This document shows, one piece after another, positions 58,103-64,000 of a stretch of DNA of 64,000 nt; within the stretch, counting starts at the first letter, position 1; each line of letters begins with the position of its first letter. The translations under genes were made by a program, and so were the position numbers. The stretch spans positions 239,052 through 303,051 of the forward strand of contig NZ_HE610996.1 of assembly GCF_000285555.1 (NCBI RefSeq), in the 5' to 3' direction. The notes beneath the pieces are model-generated. The model did no database searches. It was not told the origin of the DNA and saw only the letters and a list, made by a program, of their open reading frames with translations. The DNA is from Kurthia massiliensis (GTDB lineage Bacteria; Bacillota; Bacilli; Bacillales_A; Planococcaceae).

Positions 58103-58447
58103 TTAATTTTCTTGTGCCATTAATGTTTTGACAACGTCCGCGATTTCTTTTGCTTGCGTATCTTCTACGTTTTGATTTTCAATCGTTACTGGTCGAGGTG
58201 CCTCAACAGATGTAGCTTGTGGTGCTGTTACCACATCTTCTACTACTTCTTCAGTAGGCTGCGCTGTATAAAACGCATAACCAATTAAAAATCGCACGAT
58301 AAATGTTGCAATAAATGCGACAAATCCAACAACGAAAGACTGGGTTAAAATTTCTCCTGGCGTGCGGGCCGATTGAAAAATCAATAAAAAGTAGATAGCA
58401 AACGAACCTAACGCTGCCCAACAATTAATATAAAATGAGCCTGCCAT
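58103..58447 (-). CDS. Small membrane protein between cheD and sigD, unknown
   Basis: This 114-residue protein has two hydrophobic segments (about 8-25, WAALGSFAIYFLLIF, and 38-60, FVVGFVAFIATFIVRFLIGYAF, the latter quoted in full), then an acidic, Pro/Val-rich cytoplasmic tail. Its ATG overlaps the cheD stop (TAATG), so it belongs to the che operon by translation coupling. Bacillus has no gene here. Function is unknown; a role in motility is inferred only from position. Confidence 0.7.
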   Translation of the reverse strand: MAGSFYINCWAALGSFAIYFLLIFQSARTPGEILTQSFVVGFVAFIATFIVRFLIGYAFYTAQPTEEVVEDVVTAPQATSVEAPRPVTIENQNVEDTQAKEIADVVKTLMAQEN

Positions 58448-58944
58448 TAAATGTCCTTCACTCCTTGATTGACCGTGCGGATTTGCAATTTAGATGTTTG
58501 CGGATTGAACTCAATCGTTCGTCCGCTACTTCCTCCAACATCTTCTGCAACGACCGGAATACCGTGCTTACGTAGTGCAGCTTTTACTGCGTCTACGTTA
58601 CGCGGTCCGATGCGCATTGAATCTTGATTGGATGTAAATTTAAACATCTGTGCACCGCCCGCTATTTTTGCTTTTAATTTAAATGTACTTGCACCTTTTG
58701 CTTTCATCGCATCGATTAAAGCAGGAACACCAGTGTCAGCAAATTTAGCAACGGTCAGCTGACCACTTCTACTCAAAGAAGAATCTGGTAACATAATGTG
58801 TACCAATCCCGCAATTTGCTTCGCTTCATCATAAATGACGACGCCTACGCAAGACCCTAAGCCTGACGTACGAATCGTTTGTGGTGAGGTAGCGACGTCT
58901 AATTGCGCGATTCCTACTTTAACAACGTCTAAGTTGGTGAACAT
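58447..58944 (-). CDS. cheD: Chemoreceptor glutamine deamidase CheD
   Basis: CheD deamidates receptor glutamines and exchanges between receptors and CheC. It has 165 residues from ATG 58944 (MFTNLDVVKVGIA), close to the B. subtilis length. The catalytic triad region is present: C32 in GLGSCVGVV, H49 in LVHIMLPDSS and the Thr/KIAGGAQMF segment. The GTG at 58956 lies inside cheC and is less likely. Confidence 0.94.
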   Translation of the reverse strand: MFTNLDVVKVGIAQLDVATSPQTIRTSGLGSCVGVVIYDEAKQIAGLVHIMLPDSSLSRSGQLTVAKFADTGVPALIDAMKAKGASTFKLKAKIAGGAQMFKFTSNQDSMRIGPRNVDAVKAALRKHGIPVVAEDVGGSSGRTIEFNPQTSKLQIRTVNQGVKDI

Positions 58945-58945
58945 A

Positions 58946-59578
58946 TTACTCGACACCTAATGATTTAAAAATCGTTGAAAATGACATTGGATCTGGAATT
59001 AAGAAAAAGTGACCGCTGACTTCTTCTGTTTGATCCGTTTCGTCTTCTTCGATAATAGATGTATCAATGACAATGACATAATCGCTAATTTGCGAAATTT
59101 CAATAAGTCCGATACTAATAATGGCGCCAAACATGTCACTTGCTAAGGCAGGTGGCGTTGGGTAAAGTTTAAGCTTTGTAAAATCTGATAATGCCGATAA
59201 ATACGAGCCAGATAAAATATTACCCATCTCTTGCATCGCAGACATTCCTAATTCAGATGGCGTTTGTGCAAAATTAAACTGCTCATCATGAATCAGCTTA
59301 CGAATGAGTAAATTCGCTTGTTCAACAGGCATAATGAAAAACATGCCACCTCTAATGTCTCCTTCGATGCGTAAATAAATACCTGTAACAAATGTTTCTG
59401 CACCACCAACACGTTCCATCATGTCGTTAAACGATACCATTTCAACTTTTGGCACGTGCATATCGATTTTCGTATTGAGCAGTGCAGATAGCGCTGTCGC
59501 TGCATGCGCCGCTCCGATATTACCGATTTCTTTTAAAACATCTAAATGAAAAGAGGTAATTTGTTGTTGCATATCCAT
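58946..59578 (-). CDS. cheC: CheY-P phosphatase CheC
   Basis: CheC dephosphorylates CheY-P and is stimulated by CheD. It has 210 residues with the two pseudosymmetric active-site helices, LKEIGNIGAAHA (E..N) and MQEMGNILSGSY (E..N), both intact. ATG 59578 follows AGAGAGGT. It sits between cheW and cheD as in B. subtilis. Confidence 0.94.
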   Translation of the reverse strand: MDMQQQITSFHLDVLKEIGNIGAAHAATALSALLNTKIDMHVPKVEMVSFNDMMERVGGAETFVTGIYLRIEGDIRGGMFFIMPVEQANLLIRKLIHDEQFNFAQTPSELGMSAMQEMGNILSGSYLSALSDFTKLKLYPTPPALASDMFGAIISIGLIEISQISDYVIVIDTSIIEEDETDQTEEVSGHFFLIPDPMSFSTIFKSLGVE

Positions 59579-59593
59579 CGCAAAAAACCTCTC

Positions 59594-60046
59594 TTATTTT
59601 AAAGTGCTTAATACTTTTTCTAAGTTTAATAAAATTAATAAGCGGTTGCCGATATTTGCAACGCCTGAAATAAATTCTTCTTCTAAAGAGCCGACCACTT
59701 CTGGTTGTGGTTCGATCGTTTCTTTCGCAATATCCATAACATCATTTGCGGCATCAACGATAAAGCCGACTTCCATATCTTCTTCAGAAATGATGATGAT
59801 ACGTGTATTTTCACTATCGACGTCTGATACAACACCAAAACGATCGCGTAAATCGATAATTGGTGTGACAACACCGCGTAAGTTAATAACGCCTTTTACA
59901 TAATACGCTGTACGAGGTACACGTGTAATGTGCATCATTTTTTCAATACCTTGCACTTGCTCTACAGGAAGTGCATATTCTTTATCACCTAATTGAAAGA
60001 CAATCACTTTCATTACTTCAACGTCTGTCGTTACGTTTTCTGTCAT
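59594..60046 (-). CDS. cheW: Chemotaxis adaptor CheW
   Basis: CheW couples receptors to the CheA kinase. It has 150 residues from ATG 60046, with AGAGAGGTG seven bases upstream; the TTG at 60052 is less likely. Family landmarks are VFQLGDKEYALPVEQVQGIEKM, VKGVINLRGVVTPIIDLRDRF (quoted in part: GVINLRGVVTPII) and VDAANDVMDI. Confidence 0.95.
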   Translation of the reverse strand: MTENVTTDVEVMKVIVFQLGDKEYALPVEQVQGIEKMMHITRVPRTAYYVKGVINLRGVVTPIIDLRDRFGVVSDVDSENTRIIIISEEDMEVGFIVDAANDVMDIAKETIEPQPEVVGSLEEEFISGVANIGNRLLILLNLEKVLSTLK

Positions 60047-60061
60047 CTTCAAACACCTCTC

Positions 60062-62110
60062 TTATTTAATGAGTGCATTGCAATCGATAATTAATGCAAC
60101 TTGACCGTTACCTAAAATCGTTGCACCTGAAATCGCAAATACGTTTGTTAAGTAGTTACCTAATGATTTCAGTACGATTTCTTGTTGGCCAATAAATGAA
60201 TCAACGACTAAACCAGCCATTTTTTCACCTTTACGCACGATCACGATTGAATGGAAATCGTCTTCTGGTTCCGTTTGACGTGGTACTTCGAAGATTTCTT
60301 CTAAAAATACGAGCGGTACGACTTTACCACGGAAATCGATGACTTTTTGGTTATGCGCATTCATAATATCTGATTTGCGGATAATAGAAGTTTCAATGAT
60401 AGATGATAATGGAATCGCATAAATTTCTTTTTCAATTTCAATTAACATGACAGAAATAATCGATAATGTTAATGGTAATTGAACAGAGAATAATGAGCCT
60501 TTACCTTCTTCAGATTCAATTGTAATGTTACCACCAAGTGATTCGATTGTTGATTTCACCACATCTAACCCAACGCCACGACCAGAAATATCTGATAGCA
60601 CTTCTGCAGTTGAGAAACCTGATGCTAAAATCAGTTCATTGATTTGGTTATCTGTTAATTTCGCTGCGTTCTCTGGTGTCACAACACCTTTTTCAATCGC
60701 TTTGCTTAACACTTTTTCTTTATTGATACCAGCACCATCATCTTCAATTTCAATAAATACGTGGTTACCACTATGGTATGCACGAAGCTCTACTCGACCT
60801 TCTTCAGGTTTTCCTGCTGCGCGACGTACTTCAGGACTTTCGATACCATGGTCAAGTGAGTTACGAATTAAGTGAACAAGTGGATCGCCAATTTCATCGA
60901 TAACAGTACGGTCTAATTCTGTTTCTGCACCGATAATGTCTAGTTTCACTTTTTTGTGTAAATCGCGTGATAGTTGACGAACCATTTTCGGGAAGCGGTT
61001 GAATACTGTTTCTACAGGCACCATACGCATATTTAAAATGATATTTTGTAAGTCGCTTGACACACGTGACATACGTTCTACAGATTCATTTAATTCATTA
61101 TGGTTTAATTCTGCTGCAATTGATTGTAGGCGACCACGGTCAATAACAAGCTCTTCGAATAAGTTCATTAAAATATCAAGACGTTCGATATTGACACGAA
61201 TTGTTTTGCTTGTCGCGTGTGCTGTTTTCGTCGGTTTTTTAGCTTGTTTTTTTGTAGCCGGTGCTTCTGGCATTTTTGCTGTCGTTGCTACTGGCGCTTC
61301 CGGTGTTTTCGCTGTTGCAACAGGTGCTACTTCTTCTACTTTTTGTTGTGCTAGTTTTGTCACTTCAACAAGTTCTACTTCTGACACTTTGCTTAATGCT
61401 TCTTGTACCGCTTCGATTTCACCTTTTGTGACATAAGCGACTGAGAACTTCGTATCAAATTGTTCCGCTTCTAATTGTTCAACGGCTGGAACCGATTTAA
61501 TAACATCACCTGATTTTTCAAGTGCTTCGAATACCATGAAAACACGCGCCGCTTTTAATAGGCAGTCATCGCGTAATGTAACGGTGATTTCATACGTTTC
61601 AAATCCTTGTTCATGTGATTGTTCAATGATTGTAAGTTCGAAGTCATCATATGATAAGCTCGCTTCATTTGAGGCTACATCTACCGACACTTCTTCAACT
61701 GGTGCTTTTGCATTTCCGCCTTCAATTGGTTCACCGTTTTCGATGCGTTTTAGTTTGCCGACTGTTTCTGTAACGTCGCGTTTACCGTCGCCGCCTTCAG
61801 AAATGCTACCGATCATCGCTTCTAAATGGTCAATTGATTCAAAGACGACATCTAAAATATCAGATGTTACAACGATTTTTTCGTTACGAATCGCATCTAA
61901 TACGTTTTCCATTTTGTGTGTTAAATCTGCTAAATCTTCAAATCCCATTGTTGCGGCCATACCTTTTAATGTATGCGCATTACGGAAAATTTCATTTACG
62001 ATTGATAAATCATGTGGGTTTTGCTCTAACGCTAATAAATTTTCATTACATGATTGTAAATGTTCTGTACTTTCATCAATAAATACTTCTAAGTATTGGT
62101 TTGTATCCAT
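60062..62110 (-). CDS. cheA: Chemotaxis histidine kinase CheA
   Basis: CheA phosphorylates CheY and CheB in response to receptors. It has 682 residues: Hpt domain with H46 (NAHTLKGMAATM), a CheY-binding P2 (about 155-245), an Ala/Pro/Thr-rich linker, and the dimerisation P3. An ATPase P4 has the N-box HLIRNSLDHGIES, G1 DDGAGINKE and G2 GRGVGLDVVKS, and a CheW-like P5 domain follows. ATG 62110 follows GGGAGG. All key residues look intact. Confidence 0.96.
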   Translation of the reverse strand: MDTNQYLEVFIDESTEHLQSCNENLLALEQNPHDLSIVNEIFRNAHTLKGMAATMGFEDLADLTHKMENVLDAIRNEKIVVTSDILDVVFESIDHLEAMIGSISEGGDGKRDVTETVGKLKRIENGEPIEGGNAKAPVEEVSVDVASNEASLSYDDFELTIIEQSHEQGFETYEITVTLRDDCLLKAARVFMVFEALEKSGDVIKSVPAVEQLEAEQFDTKFSVAYVTKGEIEAVQEALSKVSEVELVEVTKLAQQKVEEVAPVATAKTPEAPVATTAKMPEAPATKKQAKKPTKTAHATSKTIRVNIERLDILMNLFEELVIDRGRLQSIAAELNHNELNESVERMSRVSSDLQNIILNMRMVPVETVFNRFPKMVRQLSRDLHKKVKLDIIGAETELDRTVIDEIGDPLVHLIRNSLDHGIESPEVRRAAGKPEEGRVELRAYHSGNHVFIEIEDDGAGINKEKVLSKAIEKGVVTPENAAKLTDNQINELILASGFSTAEVLSDISGRGVGLDVVKSTIESLGGNITIESEEGKGSLFSVQLPLTLSIISVMLIEIEKEIYAIPLSSIIETSIIRKSDIMNAHNQKVIDFRGKVVPLVFLEEIFEVPRQTEPEDDFHSIVIVRKGEKMAGLVVDSFIGQQEIVLKSLGNYLTNVFAISGATILGNGQVALIIDCNALIK

Positions 62111-62124
62111 ACTTAAACCTCCCT

Positions 62125-63267
62125 TTACGGAATATATTTCATAATTGCATGTGCAATATCGTCTACATCTTCTACATCGTCTACTAAGCCCGTTTCATAA
62201 GCTGCTTTCGGCATCCCATATACGACACACGTATTAGCAGACTCTGAAATTGCACGTACATTACCTGTTTCTTTTAAACGTTGCAATCCTTTCGTACCAT
62301 CAGAGCCCATACCTGTCATAATAACGGCCAATTTATCATAATCTACGAGTTCACTCGCACTTTCGTACATGACGTCTACTGCTGGGCGGTGGCCGCCACG
62401 TGGAGGTTCAATGTTGTCTAATTTAATGCCAACAGACATCCCTACTTTTTGTAACTTCATATGATACCCACCCGGCGCTATGTAAGCGACACCTGGTTTT
62501 AAAATATCGCCATTTTCGGCTTCTTTTACGGTAATCTCCGATAAATGATCTAAGCGCGCTGCTAAAGATTTCGTAAAGCCAGCTGGCATATGTTGCACAA
62601 TTAAAATAGGTGCGGAAATATGTTTTGGAATTTTCGTAATCACTTCTTGTAAAGCACGTGGTCCACCTGTTGACGTTCCAATCAATACAAGCTTTTTGCT
62701 CGCATGCATACTCCAAGGCGATTGAGACAATTGCTTTGGAGCAAACGTTGATTTTCGCTCGATGATAGGCTTCGTCATACTTCTCAGCGGTTTCGTTGTA
62801 AACGTCGGACTATTTGAAGTTAACGGCTTCGTATACGTGGAGGTTTTTCGTAATTTTGTAACCGGTACACTTGCTGCTTGCACAACTTTGCGCACTAAAT
62901 CATCTTTTACTTTATGCAAGTCTAAAGAAATCGTGCCACTCGGTTTTGCAACGAAGTCTACCGCGCCTGTTGCCATCGCTTCAACGGTAATTTCTGCACC
63001 GGCTTTTGTCGTACTCGACAACATAATAACCGGTGTCGGACAATCCGCCATAATTAACTTTAATGCTTCAAGACCATTTAGTTGTGGCATTTCTACATCA
63101 AGCGTAACGACGTCAGGTTTTAGTGACTTAATCTTTTCAAGTGCGTCTTGCCCGTTTCTTGCTGTGCCAATTACGTCGATTTGTGGAACATCAACAAAGA
63201 AGTCGCCAATTAGTTTTCTCATAAATGCTGAATCATCAACAATCAATAATTTTTTCGCTACCGTCAT
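62125..63267 (-). CDS. cheB: Chemotaxis methylesterase CheB
   Basis: CheB is the receptor methylesterase/deamidase activated by phosphorylation. It has 380 residues: a receiver domain (1-125) with phospho-acceptor D57 (TLDVEMPQLNG), a linker longer than usual (about 130-185), and the esterase domain. The esterase holds the Ser-His-Asp set in IGTSTGGPRAL, VQHMPAGFTKSLA and MTGMGSDGTKG. It starts three bases after the flhG stop. Confidence 0.95.
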   Translation of the reverse strand: MTVAKKLLIVDDSAFMRKLIGDFFVDVPQIDVIGTARNGQDALEKIKSLKPDVVTLDVEMPQLNGLEALKLIMADCPTPVIMLSSTTKAGAEITVEAMATGAVDFVAKPSGTISLDLHKVKDDLVRKVVQAASVPVTKLRKTSTYTKPLTSNSPTFTTKPLRSMTKPIIERKSTFAPKQLSQSPWSMHASKKLVLIGTSTGGPRALQEVITKIPKHISAPILIVQHMPAGFTKSLAARLDHLSEITVKEAENGDILKPGVAYIAPGGYHMKLQKVGMSVGIKLDNIEPPRGGHRPAVDVMYESASELVDYDKLAVIMTGMGSDGTKGLQRLKETGNVRAISESANTCVVYGMPKAAYETGLVDDVEDVDDIAHAIMKYIP

Positions 63268-63270
63268 CGG

Positions 63271-64000
63271 TTATACACGCCCTTTACTAAACATACTTTT
63301 TAACGTACTGACAAGTGATCTTGGCCGTTCACTACTGATTTCTGCTAACGTTTTCGTTTGCCCAGAGACATACGTTTCAACAATTTGACGTATTGCTCTT
63401 GACGCAGGTGCTCGCTCATAAAGAATCGAAAAAAGTTGTTGCTGTTGCACAGCTTTTCGTACGTGAATATCTTCTGGCACGGCGCCTAAAATATGCAGTT
63501 CCTTACTTAAAAATTGTTGTGCAGTATTTTTTAAGCGTTTTAGTGCGTGGCGTCCTTCATCAGACGATAGTGCGCGGTTACAAACAACATACATATTTTT
63601 TGTTTTATTACGCATATGAATATATTTCAACATTGAATAAGCATCCATAATTGCTGTCGGTTCTGTTGTAGAAATGACAATGATATCATCTACGGATTCA
63701 ATTAACTGTAACGACCATTCTGTTGCTCCTGCGCCCATATCAAAAATGATGTAGTCGTATTTTTGCTGTAGCATTTCAAAAGCTGTGATTAAACGATCAA
63801 ACATTAACTCATTCCACTCGATAATCGATGTCATCGCAGATCCACCACTGACGTAGTCTATATTACCTGAAAATTTTTCAGTAACTTCATCCAGACTACA
63901 AGTAGCTACTAAATAGTCTGACAGCGATCGGTGAGTATTTTCCCCTAATAATATGTGGATGTTCCCCATACCGATGTCCATATCTACTATGACTATTTTA
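63271..64000 (-). CDS. flhG: FlhG (YlxH) flagellar number regulator, partial
   Basis: This MinD/ParA-type ATPase sets flagellar number with FlhF. The C-terminal 243 residues are visible; the N-terminus with Walker A lies beyond the right edge. The frame runs on upstream as KIVIVDMDIGMGNIHILLG, the switch I region. YDYIIFDMGAGATEW is the switch II Walker B-like motif. Its stop is three bases before cheB. Confidence 0.92.
   Translation of the reverse strand, partial: KIVIVDMDIGMGNIHILLGENTHRSLSDYLVATCSLDEVTEKFSGNIDYVSGGSAMTSIIEWNELMFDRLITAFEMLQQKYDYIIFDMGAGATEWSLQLIESVDDIIVISTTEPTAIMDAYSMLKYIHMRNKTKNMYVVCNRALSSDEGRHALKRLKNTAQQFLSKELHILGAVPEDIHVRKAVQQQQLFSILYERAPASRAIRQIVETYVSGQTKTLAEISSERPRSLVSTLKSMFSKGRV

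Noticed and set aside
1-64000. CRISPR arrays, tRNA or rRNA genes, insertion sequences, prophage
   Set aside because: No spaced direct repeats, tRNA-like cloverleaf, rRNA segment, transposase or phage gene was seen apart from the group II intron.

Overview
The window reads as a continuous piece of the conserved Bacillales chromosome, seen from the back: almost every gene lies on the minus strand. The order flhG-cheB-cheA-cheW-cheC-cheD-sigD-swrB-rpsB-tsf-pyrH-frr-uppS-cdsA-dxr-rseP-proS-polC-rimP-nusA-ylxR-ylxQ-infB-ylxP-rbfA-truB-ribF-rpsO-pnp-ymxG-asd-dapA-rnjB-spoIIIE/ftsK-ymfC-nupNOPQ-ymfF-ymfH-ymfI-ymfK-rodZ-pgsA-cinA-recA-rny-ymdB-korA-korB is essentially the Bacillus subtilis order. Genes normally found at these sites in spore formers are missing: the dipicolinate synthase pair between ymxG and asd, spoVS beside ymdB, and dapG and tepA. 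Together with moderate-to-low GC this points to a Planococcaceae-like Firmicute, perhaps a motile non-spore-former such as Kurthia or Caryophanon. That assignment is an inference from gene order.

Layout in window coordinates. 1-2010: 2-oxoacid:ferredoxin oxidoreductase korAB (korB cut by the window edge). 2290-2538: the only convincing plus-strand gene, a small membrane protein. 2591-8479: RNA turnover (ymdB, rny), recombination (recA), cinA, pgsA. 8534-13837: rodZ, ymfK and the ymfF/ymfH/ymfI peptidase-reductase operon. 14015-19627: a nucleoside-type ABC importer (nupNOPQ) with its likely GntR regulator YmfC. 19839-27517: DNA translocase, RNase J2, dapA, asd, M16 peptidase. 27639-29849: a secreted repeat protein specific to this lineage. 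29981-39714: the pnp-rpsO-ribF-truB-rbfA-ylxP-infB-ylxQ-ylxR-nusA-rimP translation and transcription block. 39847-46842: polC, interrupted by a group II intron. 46964-56113: proS, rseP, dxr, cdsA, uppS, frr, pyrH, tsf, rpsB. 56285-64000: swrB, sigD and the chemotaxis genes up to a partial flhG.

Two features stand out. First, a complete 2,661-bp group II intron (41253-43913) with an intact reverse transcriptase/maturase-HNH protein is inserted in the sense orientation inside polC. It falls between bases 1 and 2 of codon 977, two codons after the catalytic Asp-Ile-Asp of the replicative polymerase. Exact removal restores a 1,444-residue PolC, so replication in this organism should depend on ribozyme splicing. 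Second, sigD, the motility sigma factor, is out of frame by one base in a run of seven A's. One more A would restore a normal 255-residue SigD. This may be a phase-variable OFF state, a lesion or a sequencing error.

Other points of interest are a matched pair of candidate YmfC operators, a shortened IF-2 N-terminus, a structured rpsB leader, and small lineage-specific genes flanking sigD.
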